From positions 20,256 through 84,255 of the forward strand of contig DS999236.1 in the NCBI GenBank assembly GCA_000156295.1: a stretch of 64,000 bases of DNA, in the 5' to 3' direction. The position numbers and the translations under genes are program-made. Below, one piece after another: positions 55,666-64,000 of this stretch. The stretch is from a marine gamma proteobacterium HTCC2148 (GTDB taxonomy: Bacteria; Pseudomonadota; Gammaproteobacteria; Pseudomonadales; Halieaceae). Each line of letters opens with the position of its first letter. Within the stretch, counting starts at the first letter, position 1. The notes under the pieces were generated by a model that saw only the letters and a program-made list of their open reading frames with translations, did not search any database and was not told where the DNA came from.

Positions 55666-57596
55666 TACTTCTTATCGTCTTCCTTCACTTCTTCGAACTC
55701 TGCGTCCATCACATCTTCAGCAGGCTCGCCTTGTGCACCGGCCTCAGCGCCAGCACCGGCCGCCTGAGCTTGCTCGGCCTGCGCCGCATACATCTTCTGC
55801 GCTACAGGGCCTGTCGCTTCAGTCAGCTTGGTAGCAGCTGCGTCAATGGCTTCCTTATCGTCGCTCTTTACCGCTTCCTCAGCTTCAGAAACCGCCGCTT
55901 CAATGGCCGCTTTCTCTTCGTCAGTTGCGTGCTCGCCAGCTTCCTCAACAGTCTTCCTGGCAGCGTGGATCAGGCCATCGCAAGTATTACGCGCGGTGAT
56001 CAGCTCCTCGAACTTGGCATCTGCTTCAGCGTTAGCTTCGGCGTCTGCAACCATTTGTTCGATATCGTCATCCGACAGACCGCCAGAGGCAGTGATGCGA
56101 ATGGACTGTTCTTTGCCGGTTGCCTTGTCCTGGGCAGATACATGCAGGATACCGTTGGCATCCAGGTCGAAGGTAACTTCAATCTGGGGCACACCACGCT
56201 GCGCTGGCGGAATGTCTGCCAGATCAAAACGGCCCAGCGACTTGTTACCAGTGGCTTGCTTGCGCTCGCCCTGCACTACGTGAATGGTAACGGCAGTCTG
56301 GTTATCGTCAGCAGTTGAGAAAATCTGCGACTTCTTGGTAGGAATCGTAGTGTTCTTCTCGATCAGCGGCGTTGCTACGCCGCCCATAGTCTCAATACCC
56401 AGCGTCAGGGGAGTCACGTCCAGCAAGAGTACATCTTTCACATCGCCAGACAGTACCGCACCCTGGATGGAAGCGCCCATGGCAACCGCTTCATCGGGGT
56501 TAACGTCCTTGCGCGGCTCTTTGCCAAAGTAGTCAGCAACCTGCTTCTGCACCATCGGCATGCGGGTTTGACCGCCCACCAGAATTACGTCATCAATCTC
56601 GGAGGGAGACAGACCAGCATCTTTGAGTGCGGTCTTAACAGGGTCCATAGAGCGAGTCACCAGGTCTTCGACCAGGGATTCCAGCTTGGCGCGGCTCAGC
56701 TTCACCACCAGGTGTTTGGGGCCGCTCGCATCAGCGGTAATGTAAGGCAGGTTCACCTCAGTTTGCTGTGAGCTAGACAGTTCAATCTTGGCTTTTTCGG
56801 CAGCTTCTTTCAGTCGCTGCAGGGCCAGCGGATCGTTGTGCAGATCAATGCCAGACTCTTTCTTGAATTCTTGTGACAAATACTCGATCAGGCGCATGTC
56901 AAAGTCTTCACCACCGAGGAACGTGTCACCGTTAGTCGACAGCACTTCAAACTGGTGCTCGCCATCGACTTCAGCAATCTCGATGATAGAGATATCAAAG
57001 GTACCGCCACCCAGGTCATAAACCGCTACAGTGTGGTCGCCCTTTGCCTTGTCCATGCCGTAGGCCAGCGCAGCTGCCGTTGGCTCGTTGATAATGCGTT
57101 TCACGTCCAGGCCAGCAATTTTGCCGGCGTCTTTTGTCGCCTGGCGCTGGGAATCGTTGAAGTAAGCAGGAACGGTGATTACCGCCTCAGTCACTGGCTC
57201 ACCCAGGAATTCCTCGGCAGTTTTCTTCATCTTGCGCAGAACTTCAGCAGACACCTGAGGCGGTGCCATTTTTTCGTCGCGAGCCTGTACCCATGCGTCG
57301 CCGTTATCAGCAGCAAGAATTGTATAAGGAACCATGCTGATGTCTTTCTGGACAACATCATCCTTGAACTTGCGGCCGATCAGGCGCTTCACTGCGTACA
57401 GTGTATTGGTAGGGTTAGTGACAGACTGGCGCTTCGCCGCCTGCCCAACAAGGATTTCACCTTCATCGGTGTAGCCGACAATAGAAGGTGTCGTGCGATC
57501 GCCCTCAGCGTTCTCAATCACGCGAGGTGCATCGCCATCCAGTACGGATACACATGAATTTGTGGTACCCAGGTCAATTCCGATTATCTTGCCCAT
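55665..57596 (-). CDS. dnaK: Chaperone protein DnaK (Hsp70)
   Basis: A 643-residue Hsp70. The ATPase domain (about residues 1-385) starts [16 protein letters not shown] and includes [17 protein letters not shown] and [12 protein letters not shown]. The substrate-binding domain follows after the [13 protein letters not shown] linker, and the C-terminal lid ends in the EEVKEDDKK tail. It works with DnaJ and GrpE, encoded beside it. A strong sigma-32-like promoter lies at 57653-57680, about 57-84 bases upstream of the ATG. Confidence 0.98.
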   Translation of the reverse strand: MGKIIGIDLGTTNSCVSVLDGDAPRVIENAEGDRTTPSIVGYTDEGEILVGQAAKRQSVTNPTNTLYAVKRLIGRKFKDDVVQKDISMVPYTILAADNGDAWVQARDEKMAPPQVSAEVLRKMKKTAEEFLGEPVTEAVITVPAYFNDSQRQATKDAGKIAGLDVKRIINEPTAAALAYGMDKAKGDHTVAVYDLGGGTFDISIIEIAEVDGEHQFEVLSTNGDTFLGGEDFDMRLIEYLSQEFKKESGIDLHNDPLALQRLKEAAEKAKIELSSSQQTEVNLPYITADASGPKHLVVKLSRAKLESLVEDLVTRSMDPVKTALKDAGLSPSEIDDVILVGGQTRMPMVQKQVADYFGKEPRKDVNPDEAVAMGASIQGAVLSGDVKDVLLLDVTPLTLGIETMGGVATPLIEKNTTIPTKKSQIFSTADDNQTAVTIHVVQGERKQATGNKSLGRFDLADIPPAQRGVPQIEVTFDLDANGILHVSAQDKATGKEQSIRITASGGLSDDDIEQMVADAEANAEADAKFEELITARNTCDGLIHAARKTVEEAGEHATDEEKAAIEAAVSEAEEAVKSDDKEAIDAAATKLTEATGPVAQKMYAAQAEQAQAAGAGAEAGAQGEPAEDVMDAEFEEVKEDDKK

Positions 57597-57652
57597 TGTA
57601 TGTCTCCAGTCTTACTTGGCGCTGTGCGCCGGTATCAATTGCGTTGTTCTTT

Positions 57653-57680
57653 ATTTGGGGCCAACTTGGCCTGATTCAAC
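57653..57680 (-). promoter_or_regulatory. Sigma-32 (RpoH) heat-shock promoter of dnaK
   Basis: On the minus strand GTTGAA (57680-57675) and CCCCAAAT (57660-57653) are separated by 14 bases, close to the heat-shock consensus CTTGAA-N(11-16)-CCCCATnT. The position, about 57 bases before the dnaK ATG and next to the grpE 3' end (57694), fits a dnaK promoter that is independent of grpE transcription. The match is by eye. Confidence 0.75.
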
Positions 57681-57693
57681 CCCCTTTTTTACT

Positions 57694-58299
57694 TCAACCG
57701 CCTTTACTGACCATTACCATGGCGGGTCTTATCAACCGACCATTGAGCGAATAACCCTTCTGCATGACAGCTGTCACGGTATTGGGCTCAACCTCTTTGT
57801 TCTCAATCATGGTGATGGCCTGATGCAAATTGGGGTCAAAGGGCTCGCCCTGGGGATCCACCACATCAACCTTGTTTTTGCCCAGCACGTCGATGAAACT
57901 TTTGAGTGTCAGCTCTACGCCCTCGGCAATCGGCTTAATTGCCTCGTCGTCACCGGAGGCCGCCTCAAGGGCACGCTCCAGGTTATCGACAACCGGCAGT
58001 AAGTCGCTGGCAAAGCGCTCAAGAGCAAACTTGCGGGCTTTCTCAACGTCCTGTTCAGCGCGACGCTTAACATTCTGGGCATCGGCCTGGGCGCGCAGTG
58101 CGGCATCCCTGGCAGTCAGCAGGTCTTCCTGCAGCTGACTCAGCTCGTCATCCAATGAGGCTTCGGTATCGCCTTCAGCACCTGCGTCAGCGGCTTCTGC
58201 TGCAGCAACTTCCTCAGCGGTTTCCAATTGAGCTTCAGGGTTCGCTGTCTGCTCGTCCTGAACCTCGTTTTCTGGCTGTTTTGGGTCTTGCTCGGCCAC
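57694..58299 (-). CDS. grpE: Nucleotide exchange factor GrpE
   Basis: A 201-residue GrpE protein that releases ADP from DnaK. An acidic, Glu/Ala-rich N-terminal extension (about residues 1-50) precedes the long coiled-coil helix ([20 protein letters not shown]...) and the C-terminal beta-wing that contacts DnaK ([19 protein letters not shown] near 148, [17 protein letters not shown] at the end). Its own sigma-32 promoter lies at 58341-58368. The order hrcA-grpE-dnaK-dnaJ is typical of bacteria carrying HrcA, yet sigma-32-type signals are used here. Confidence 0.96.
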   Translation of the reverse strand: MAEQDPKQPENEVQDEQTANPEAQLETAEEVAAAEAADAGAEGDTEASLDDELSQLQEDLLTARDAALRAQADAQNVKRRAEQDVEKARKFALERFASDLLPVVDNLERALEAASGDDEAIKPIAEGVELTLKSFIDVLGKNKVDVVDPQGEPFDPNLHQAITMIENKEVEPNTVTAVMQKGYSLNGRLIRPAMVMVSKGG

Positions 58300-58340
58300 G
58301 CTTGCACTCCGTATGGCTAATCTATGGGGTTACAGTGGCG

Positions 58341-58368
58341 ATATGGGGCCGAATCGGGGCGATTCAAG
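58341..58368 (-). promoter_or_regulatory. Sigma-32 (RpoH) heat-shock promoter of grpE
   Basis: On the minus strand CTTGAA (58368-58363) and CCCCATAT (58348-58341) are separated by 14 bases, an excellent heat-shock promoter match with the same spacing as at dnaK. It begins about 42 bases before the grpE start. It sits between the G-tract repeat at 58379-58411 and grpE. Confidence 0.85.
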
Positions 58369-58378
58369 GGATATTTGT

Positions 58379-58411
58379 GGGTTTTTGGGGGTTTTTGGGG
58401 GTTTTTGGGGG
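58379..58411 (+). repeat. Tandem GTTTTTGGGG repeats (quadruplex-forming pattern)
   Basis: Three exact copies of the ten-base unit GTTTTTGGGG (58381-58410), preceded by GTGG and followed by G, give four G-runs of 3, 5, 5 and 5 separated by five T. The plus strand therefore meets the pattern for a G-quadruplex, while grpE mRNA is transcribed with C-runs. It lies ten bases upstream of the grpE sigma-32 -35 box. Confidence 0.9.
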
Positions 58412-58426
58412 TAAATTACGCCCCAA

Positions 58427-58446
58427 TCTGCGGCAGACGCCGCAGA
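58427..58446 (-). terminator. Hairpin just after hrcA
   Basis: TCTGCGGC (58427-58434) and GCCGCAGA (58439-58446) form a perfect eight-pair stem with a four-base loop, beginning three bases beyond the hrcA stop. A second possible stem GGGG/CCCC follows. There is no U-run, so this is a weak or Rho-assisted 3' end, or a message-stabilising hairpin, separating hrcA from the sigma-32 promoter of grpE. Confidence 0.5.
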
Positions 58447-58448
58447 CG

Positions 58449-59483
58449 CTATTTGCCCAGCGCAGAACTCAGCATGCGGGCGGTAAGGTCCACGATGGGG
58501 ATCACTCTTTCATAGGCCATGCGGGTGGGCCCTATCACCCCCAGAACGCCCAGCGTTTGGGAGCCATCGCTGTAGGGAGCGGTAATCACCGAGTAGTCAC
58601 CAAATACGTCATATCCGGCCTCCTCACCTATAAACACCTGTACGCCATCGGCCTGGGAACAGCGCTCCAGCAAGTGCAACAGGTCTTTTTTCTGCTCGAA
58701 AGCATCAAACAGCTCTCGCAACTTGAACATTTCATCTGCAGTGGCATTGCCAAGCAGGCGGGATTCACCAGCCACCAGGTATTCATCTGCGGAGGTTTCC
58801 TGGTCCAACGCCTGACTCGCCAGGTCCAGGGCAGCCTGCATATAGCCATCGATTTGGCTGCGCGCCTGCTGCATCTCATGCACAATTTCCTCCTGTACCT
58901 GCTGCAAAGGGCGGCCAGCAAAGCGCTGGTTGACCATATTGGCGGCCTCGCGCAATTGCTCCTCAGTAAAGGCACGTTGGGTGTGAATGATGCGGTTTTG
59001 CACTTCTCGCTCATTGATCACCAGAATCACCAGCACCCGATCACCGGAAAGCGGCAAAAACTCCACCTGGCGCAACTGTCCCGCCTCCTGACGAGGAACC
59101 GTCACCAAACCCGCCTGGGCGGTAATACTGGAGAGCAGGGACGAGGCGCTCTGCACCAACTCGGTGGCTGACTTATCGGGGTTCAATTCGCTGCGCAGCG
59201 CTGTCACCGCCTGCTGTTCCAGCGGTTGCACCTGCAGCAGAGTGTCGACAAACAGGCGATAACCCATCGCGGTAGGAATGCGGCCGGCGGAAGTATGGGG
59301 AGAAATGAGGTAACCGCGATCTTCGAGGTCCGACATGACATTGCGGATAGTGGCTGCACTCACCGGTAAACCCGCCTGCTCCACCAGTGTACGGGAGCCC
59401 ACCGGCTGACCATCCCGAATATGGCTTTCTACCAATGTTTTGAGTAAAACACTGGCCCGTTCAGAAATTACATCGCTTGTCAT
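58449..59483 (-). CDS. hrcA: Heat-inducible transcription repressor HrcA
   Basis: A 344-residue HrcA repressor. An N-terminal winged helix-turn-helix (about residues 5-75; GQPVGSRTLVEQAGLPVSAA and TIRNVMSDLEDRGYL) is followed by a GAF-like core with the family's dimerisation insert. HrcA binds the CIRCE inverted repeat (GCACTC/GAGTGC) and depends on GroEL for folding. I could find no CIRCE element upstream of hrcA, grpE, dnaK or dnaJ here, so its target is probably elsewhere, perhaps groESL, outside the window. It is divergent from recN. Confidence 0.95.
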   Translation of the reverse strand: MTSDVISERASVLLKTLVESHIRDGQPVGSRTLVEQAGLPVSAATIRNVMSDLEDRGYLISPHTSAGRIPTAMGYRLFVDTLLQVQPLEQQAVTALRSELNPDKSATELVQSASSLLSSITAQAGLVTVPRQEAGQLRQVEFLPLSGDRVLVILVINEREVQNRIIHTQRAFTEEQLREAANMVNQRFAGRPLQQVQEEIVHEMQQARSQIDGYMQAALDLASQALDQETSADEYLVAGESRLLGNATADEMFKLRELFDAFEQKKDLLHLLERCSQADGVQVFIGEEAGYDVFGDYSVITAPYSDGSQTLGVLGVIGPTRMAYERVIPIVDLTARMLSSALGK

Positions 59484-59541
59484 GAATACCTGCGCCCGTT
59501 GATAAACACGGTTGTATCACAGTGCCCGGCAAACACAAAAC

Positions 59542-59557
59542 CTGCGACTGAACACAG
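59542..59557 (+). promoter_or_regulatory. Weak LexA-like box upstream of recN
   Basis: CTG (59542-59544) and CAG (59555-59557) are exactly ten bases apart, as in the SOS box CTG-N10-CAG, but the interior (CGACTGAACA) is not the usual alternating AT. Just downstream, TTTATG (59564-59569) and TATAAC (59587-59592) with 17-base spacing could be the recN promoter. recN is SOS-controlled in E. coli. The evidence is thin. Confidence 0.35.
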
Positions 59558-59615
59558 CAGATGTTTATGCCGCCTTTCATCTAGGGTATAACTGACAAAA
59601 CCATCGGGTACGCAC

Positions 59616-61265
59616 ATGCTTAGCCACATCAGCATCACCAATTACACCATCGTTTCCTCACTGGAAATGGAGTTTGCCCGCGGCATGACCGTGATCACCG
59701 GCGAAACCGGTGCAGGCAAGTCAATTATGCTCGACGCCCTTGGCCTTTGCCTGGGCGACCGCGCAGATCCCAAAACCGTGCGTCATGGCTGCGATCGCGC
59801 TGATATCACAGCAACTTTTGATATCTCCGACATACCGGCAGCCGGCGCCTGGCTGCAAGGCCGCGACCTCAGCGGCGGCGACGAGTGCATATTGCGGCGG
59901 GTGGTAACTACCGAGGGCCGCAGTCGCGCCTATATCAACGGCAGTACCTCTACCCTGCAGGATTGCGCCGAACTGGGCTCCATACTGATCGATATTCACA
60001 GCCAGCATGCACATCAATCGCTGCTACGCAAATCAGTGCAGCGAGAAATGCTGGATGTGTACGCCGGACAGCAAAAACTGGCCTCATCGGTGGAACAACT
60101 CGCCTCAGACTGGCTGCGTGCCCAGCGCGAGCTGGAATTACTCACCGGTAGCCAGGACGAACACACTGCCCGCGCGCAGCTGTTGGCCTACCAGGTGGAA
60201 GAACTGAACGAGCTTGCACTGCAGGAAGGTGAGCTGGCCGCCATGGAGCAGGAACAAAAGCTGCTGGCTAATGCTGAGGAAATTTTGAGCTCTGCCCACT
60301 CGGCGCTGGAGCTGTGCGAGCAGCAAGAGATTGGAACCCGTCAGGCGCTTAACTTCCTGGATGAGGAGACCCACCGCGGCCCCGCGATTGAGGGTGCCCG
60401 CGAACTATTAGACAGTGCGGCCATTCAGCTGAACGAGGCCCACAGTGAAATACAGCGCCATATTGACTCAGTGGAGGTTAATCCGGAGCGTCTGAGTGAG
60501 GTACAACGCCGCCTGGAAGCCGTTTATGACGTGGCAAGAAAGCATCGGGTGATGCCCGAGGAAGTCATTGCGACCCACCGACGCCTGCAGGAAGAGCTAA
60601 CGGGATTAGAAGGCAGCAGCGAGCGCGTAGAAGAGCTGCGCACAGAAATGAGTGACCTCGCCGCACACTATCACAAGGCGGCAAAGAAGCTGGGCAAACA
60701 GCGTGACAAAGCAGGTAAGCAACTGGTGACAGCGGCGCAAGAAATTCTCAGCACCCTGGCCATGGCCCAGTGCACGCTGGAAGTTTCGCTCACGCCGCGC
60801 GAAGACAGCTCGCCCCACCCCCATGGCAGCGAAGACATAGAATTCCTGATCAGTACCAACCCCGGAGCGGCGCCTCAGCCCTTAGGGAAAATTGCCTCCG
60901 GGGGCGAACTCTCACGCATTAGCCTGGCGATACAGGTAGTCACTGCCAGCGAAGGTACAGTGCCCAGCATGGTCTTTGACGAGGTCGATGTGGGAATTGG
61001 CGGCGCGGTGGCCGAAGTTGTCGGCAAACTACTTCGTGATCTGGCGGGCCAGGCACAGGTGTTGTGTGTTACTCACCTTGCCCAGGTGGCAGCGCAGGGG
61101 CATCAGCACCTGCAGGTCAGCAAGACAGCGGACAAAAAATCAGTGCAAACTGACCTTAAATCGCTGGATGACAATAGCAGGGTAGATGAAATTGCGCGGA
61201 TGCTGGGCGGGGTAAAAATTACCAAGCAGACCCTGGCCCATGCCAGGGAAATGCTGGAAAGTTAG
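59616..61265 (+). CDS. recN: DNA repair protein RecN
   Basis: A 549-residue SMC-like ATPase used in repair of double-strand breaks. The N-terminal Walker A motif TGETGAGKSIMLDAL is near residue 30. Long coiled-coil arms (about 160-360) follow, and the C-terminal head has the ABC signature KIASGGELSRISLAIQ near 428 and Walker B PSMVFDEVDVGIGG near 450. The length and motifs are normal. Its end overlaps the convergent fur gene by four bases. Confidence 0.96.
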   Translation: MLSHISITNYTIVSSLEMEFARGMTVITGETGAGKSIMLDALGLCLGDRADPKTVRHGCDRADITATFDISDIPAAGAWLQGRDLSGGDECILRRVVTTEGRSRAYINGSTSTLQDCAELGSILIDIHSQHAHQSLLRKSVQREMLDVYAGQQKLASSVEQLASDWLRAQRELELLTGSQDEHTARAQLLAYQVEELNELALQEGELAAMEQEQKLLANAEEILSSAHSALELCEQQEIGTRQALNFLDEETHRGPAIEGARELLDSAAIQLNEAHSEIQRHIDSVEVNPERLSEVQRRLEAVYDVARKHRVMPEEVIATHRRLQEELTGLEGSSERVEELRTEMSDLAAHYHKAAKKLGKQRDKAGKQLVTAAQEILSTLAMAQCTLEVSLTPREDSSPHPHGSEDIEFLISTNPGAAPQPLGKIASGGELSRISLAIQVVTASEGTVPSMVFDEVDVGIGGAVAEVVGKLLRDLAGQAQVLCVTHLAQVAAQGHQHLQVSKTADKKSVQTDLKSLDDNSRVDEIARMLGGVKITKQTLAHAREMLES

Positions 61266-61696
61266 GACTTCTTGCGGACGTAGAGCACCAGGGAATGGTC
61301 TTCTAGCTCAAAGCCATGCTCGCGGGCGATTTCGCGCTGGCGCTGCTCGATCAACTCGTCGTGAAACTCAATGACCTCGCCAGACTCCATACACACCATA
61401 TGATCGTGGTGCTCGCCGCGAGCCAGTTCGAACACCGAGTGGGAGGCACTGGAACCATCACGACCCGCCTCGAAGTTGTGGCGGGTCACCAGGCCGGCGG
61501 CATCAAACTGGGTCAACACCCGATAAACCGTCGCCAGACCCGCTTTTTCGCCAGTGTCCCGAAGTAAGTCATATACCTCCTCAGCACTCAGGTGACGCTG
61601 CGCCTGAGCTGCAGACTCTAATATTTGCAGGATTTTCACCCGCGGCAAGGTCACCTTCAGTCCGGCGCGACGTAACTCCTGATTCTCTTCTGCCAT
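61262..61696 (-). CDS. fur: Ferric uptake regulator
   Basis: A 144-residue Fur repressor. The winged-helix domain (about residues 1-85) reads LRRAGLKVTLPRVKILQIL and TVYRVLTQFDAAGLVTRHNF. The dimerisation domain carries the metal-binding HHDHMVCMESGEVIEF segment near 97-112. Unlike E. coli Fur there is no second CxxC pair near the C terminus, so the structural zinc site is probably absent. It is divergent from bamE; the usual gammaproteobacterial order recN-fur-bamE-rnfH-ratA holds here. Confidence 0.95.
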   Translation of the reverse strand: MAEENQELRRAGLKVTLPRVKILQILESAAQAQRHLSAEEVYDLLRDTGEKAGLATVYRVLTQFDAAGLVTRHNFEAGRDGSSASHSVFELARGEHHDHMVCMESGEVIEFHDELIEQRQREIAREHGFELEDHSLVLYVRKKS

Positions 61697-61769
61697 GAGT
61701 GAGGGCTTCTCTGTGGGTTTCAGTAGCGGTATGATGCCACCCCAACAACCTAAGTGGAAGTTCTACCCC

Positions 61770-62270
61770 ATGCGTATCCTCCTGATCGCCTTCGCGATTA
61801 CCTGTATCAGCGCCTGCACCGCCGTCGGCTTTCCCGGCGTCTACCGCATTGACGTCGAACAAGGCAACATTGTTACCCAGGAGTTGGCAGACCAGTTGCA
61901 GCCAGGCATGAGTCGGCGCCAGGTCCGCTTTATTCTGGGCACACCGATGGTAGAGGACAGTTTCAACCGAGACCGTTGGGATTACATATACACCCGGCGT
62001 AACGGACTAGAGGTCTTGGCTGAAGATCGATTAACCGTATTTTTTGAGGCCGACTCACTCACATCGGTAATCGGCGATTACATACCTGAGGCCTTTGGCG
62101 GCCCATCCCCGGCTGAACCAGGCACTGAACCCCTCGAAGAGACCATCGAGGAAGAGACTGCCGAAGAAGATACTACCGAGGAAGAGACCGCCGAAGAAGA
62201 GACCGGCGAAGAAGAAGAGACTGCCGAGGAAGAGACCATCGAGGAAGAAGAGACTGCCGAGGGCGGCTAG
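61770..62270 (+). CDS. bamE: Outer membrane assembly lipoprotein BamE with long acidic tail
   Basis: A 166-residue BamE/OmlA lipoprotein of the outer-membrane beta-barrel assembly machine. The lipobox ISAC ends the signal peptide (Cys about residue 16), and the SmpA/OmlA domain (about 25-110) has LQPGMSRRQVRFILGTP and DRWDYIYTR. I chose the ATG at 61770; the upstream frame lacks a signal. After the domain comes a tail of about 50 residues made almost only of Glu and Thr/Ala (EETAEEDTTEEETAEEE-like), absent from E. coli BamE. The tail is coded by near-repeated GAAGAGAC units and may be length-variable. Confidence 0.9.
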   Translation: MRILLIAFAITCISACTAVGFPGVYRIDVEQGNIVTQELADQLQPGMSRRQVRFILGTPMVEDSFNRDRWDYIYTRRNGLEVLAEDRLTVFFEADSLTSVIGDYIPEAFGGPSPAEPGTEPLEETIEEETAEEDTTEEETAEEETGEEEETAEEETIEEEETAEGG

Positions 62271-62578
62271 CCTTCTTTAGAACGGCGCTCCTTGGCCCTT
62301 GCGGCCCGTGCCTTGCGAACTTCTTTGGGGTCGGCAATCAGCGGGCGATAAATTTCTACTCTGTCTCCGTCTCTTAACACCTGCGATGGCGCGACGACTT
62401 TAGAAAAAATACCCAGCTTGGAATTTTCCAGGTCTATACCCTCAAACTTACCGGTAATACCCGATTGCTGTGCTGCCTGCAGGGCAGTCGTTCCTTCAAT
62501 CACCTGCAGCTCTAGCAGCGCCTGCTTATTATCCAGCGCGTAGGCCACTTCTACGTTGATCATCGTTTGCTCAGTCAT
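62267..62578 (-). CDS. rnfH: RnfH family protein (UPF0125)
   Basis: A 103-residue ubiquitin-like beta-grasp protein. The core MINVEVAYALDNKQALLELQ, GTTALQAAQQSGI and DRVEIYRPLIADPKEVRK segments match RnfH, whose biochemical role is not settled. The C-terminal extension is Lys/Arg-rich (ARAARAKERRSKEG). I chose the ATG at 62578, four bases after the ratA stop; an internal ATG five codons on is an alternative. It forms a pair with ratA, the standard arrangement, and converges with bamE, overlapping it by four bases. Confidence 0.9.
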   Translation of the reverse strand: MTEQTMINVEVAYALDNKQALLELQVIEGTTALQAAQQSGITGKFEGIDLENSKLGIFSKVVAPSQVLRDGDRVEIYRPLIADPKEVRKARAARAKERRSKEG

Positions 62579-62582
62579 TGAG

Positions 62583-63014
62583 TTAACCGTAAAGTTCTTT
62601 GGCGCGCTTTTCCACCGCGGACACCAGATTATTGGTCGCTGAATCGAACAGTCTCGCTGCCGCCACTCCCAGCACAGCATTGTTGGTACTGAAATGCAGA
62701 CTCAGGCTAACCTTGCAGGCCGAGTCGCCCAGCGGCGTAAATTCCCAGCGCCCTCCAAACTGATCGAATGGCCCTTCCACCAGCTCCAGTGAGATGTGCT
62801 CGGCGTCTACCATCCGATTGCGTGTGGAGAAGCTGTGAGAAACCCCACCCTTGGACAAATCCAGCCGGGCCTCTACCAGACCTTCTTCCTGACGCAAAAC
62901 CTGCGCGCCCACACAGCCATCCATAAAGCGGGGATAGGCCTCGATATCGTTGACCAGGTCAAACAGCTGCTGCGCTCGAAAAGGCAGCAGTACACTTCGG
63001 TTAATCGTTGTCAT
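62583..63014 (-). CDS. ratA: RatA family protein (ribosome-association toxin / coenzyme Q-binding START domain)
   Basis: A 143-residue START-like (polyketide cyclase/COQ10) protein. INRSVLLPFRAQQLFDLVNDIEAYPRF at the N terminus and the SLHFSTNNAVLGVAAARLFDSATN helix near the end are typical. In E. coli the RatA homologue blocks 70S ribosome assembly when overproduced, while its COQ10 relatives bind ubiquinone. It lies directly upstream of rnfH, the normal partner gene. smpB, commonly divergent from ratA in this order, is absent here; an NSS transporter gene sits upstream instead. Confidence 0.9.
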   Translation of the reverse strand: MTTINRSVLLPFRAQQLFDLVNDIEAYPRFMDGCVGAQVLRQEEGLVEARLDLSKGGVSHSFSTRNRMVDAEHISLELVEGPFDQFGGRWEFTPLGDSACKVSLSLHFSTNNAVLGVAAARLFDSATNNLVSAVEKRAKELYG

Positions 63015-63026
63015 GGAGCCACTTGC

Positions 63027-64000
63027 TTACCCATTCAGGCCCGCCAACACGATCAGCGCGATGGCGACGGGCGCAATATAGCGCAGCAGGGCATGCCAAA
63101 GCGAGAAAGACAGGTTCGATTCGCGCGCCAATTGTGGACGCAACACCGCCTTGTTCAGCCGCCATCCCACTAAAATAGCGGTGAGCAGGCATACCAAAGG
63201 CAACAAAATATTGGCGGTGAGAAAATCCAGTTTATGCATAAGGTCTTGCATACCAAACCAGCCCCTGGGGCCCAGTGACGCCGAAACAGCCCAGGCCAGC
63301 AGCCAGGCAATTGCGCCCGCAATTAACACAGCAGTCACCCTGCGCAAGCGCAGCTGCTGTTGCAGCATACTTACTGCGGGTTCCATCAACGCGGCCGAAA
63401 AGCCCAGGGCGGCCACCACCGTCATGGCAAAGAAAAGGCTACCAAACAGTTCACCCTGGGGCGCATTGCCAAATGCATAGGGGACAGTGATAAAAAGTAA
63501 ACCCGGACCGGAAGACGGTGCCAGGTTGTTAACGAAAATAACCGGAAAAATAGCTATTCCGGCGAGCAGCGCGATAATCGTATCAAATACCGCCACCGCC
63601 ATGACCGATCGGCCGATGGGAATGCGGCTGGGCGCATAGGCACCATAGGCAATACCGGCACCTACTCCCACTCCCAAAGTGAACAAGGCATGACCCATTG
63701 CAGCCAAAACCGACTCGCGAGTGAAATCGACCATCTGCACATTAAAGAGAAACTCCCGCGCCGCCGCGAGGTCGCCATTGTCCAATGCGTATTTCACCAA
63801 TAAACCCAGCAAGGTGATCATCACCGGCACCACCAGCCAAACCAGTGCACCCAAACCGCGACGCACGCCAAAGGCCAGCACGGCGACCAGCACAGCCAAA
63901 AAAATACTCTGCCATTTCAGCTGGAGCACAGGGCTCTCTAGCAAATTCTGGAAGTGAGCGGCCACAACCGGGGGACTGGCCGCAGACAATTCATCGCCGC
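63027..64000 (-). CDS. Sodium:neurotransmitter symporter (NSS/SNF) family transporter, 5' end beyond the window
   Basis: At least 324 codons are visible; the frame stays open past 64000, and the TTG at 63989 is not a convincing start, so the N-terminal part lies outside. It is an integral membrane protein with about seven to eight hydrophobic segments. The segments TRESVLAAMGHALFTLGVGVGAGIAYGAYAP and SGPGLLFITVPYAFGNAPQG-like regions match helices 6-8 of bacterial NSS/LeuT-type transporters, which import amino acids or related amines with Na+. The substrate is unknown. It ends 12 bases before ratA. Confidence 0.82.
   Translation of the reverse strand, partial: GDELSAASPPVVAAHFQNLLESPVLQLKWQSIFLAVLVAVLAFGVRRGLGALVWLVVPVMITLLGLLVKYALDNGDLAAAREFLFNVQMVDFTRESVLAAMGHALFTLGVGVGAGIAYGAYAPSRIPIGRSVMAVAVFDTIIALLAGIAIFPVIFVNNLAPSSGPGLLFITVPYAFGNAPQGELFGSLFFAMTVVAALGFSAALMEPAVSMLQQQLRLRRVTAVLIAGAIAWLLAWAVSASLGPRGWFGMQDLMHKLDFLTANILLPLVCLLTAILVGWRLNKAVLRPQLARESNLSFSLWHALLRYIAPVAIALIVLAGLNG

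Noticed and set aside
59484..59615. CIRCE element upstream of hrcA
   Set aside because: No GCACTC/GAGTGC inverted repeat is present in the hrcA-recN intergenic region.

Overview
The window reads as chromosomal DNA of an aerobic, probably marine gammaproteobacterium. The evidence is the housekeeping order (recN, fur, bamE, rnfH, ratA; hrcA, grpE, dnaK, dnaJ, dapB), the bacterial aceEF, aceK, nadA, bepA and tusA genes, sigma-32-type heat-shock promoters, and a proteobacterial steroid-catabolism gene set. I saw no rRNA, tRNA, CRISPR array, integrase or insertion sequence.

Region 1 (1-6.1 kb, minus strand) is a steroid C/D-ring (HIP) degradation operon: fadD3-like ligase, two tandem Lrp/AsnC regulators, ipdA, ipdB, ipdC and echA20-like. 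A promoter and a palindromic operator candidate precede it. ipdA as written carries a one-base frameshift. A second set that would fit the same pathway lies at 47.2-51.5 kb: two acyl-CoA dehydrogenases, an LLM/F420-type oxidoreductase and an SDR.

Region 2 (6.2-13.0 kb, minus) holds an MBL-fold hydrolase, fabV, and a compact four-gene glucosylglycerate module: glycerate kinase, HAD-IIB phosphatase, GpgS-like synthase and GH13 phosphorylase. On paper it could both make and recycle this compatible solute. Region 3 (13-26 kb) is mostly housekeeping: aceE-aceF, an M16 protease lipoprotein, an AI-2E family permease, tusA, bepA, nadA, a Ddn-like protein and a crotonase.

Region 4 (26-42 kb, plus) is the most unusual part. 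It holds two GGDEF-EAL proteins with a diguanylate-cyclase remnant between them, a secreted S8 subtilase, and a secreted protein that ends in eleven copies of SAYKWGLR (13-residue period). Two large propeller sensor kinases follow, the first a hybrid with receiver and Hpt domains, and then a degenerate ApbE-like protein. The kinase genes are visibly more AT-rich than their surroundings. I propose, as inference only, a protease / repeat-peptide / sensor-kinase / c-di-GMP signalling module.

Region 5 (42-64 kb) holds a crotonase, tag, a MATE transporter, a histidine phosphatase, aceK, the second steroid-type cluster, a TPR glycosyltransferase, cnoX, dapB, dnaJ, dnaK, grpE, hrcA, recN, fur, bamE, rnfH, ratA and the 3' part of an NSS-family transporter cut by the window edge. 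grpE and dnaK each have a clear sigma-32-like promoter with 14-base spacing.
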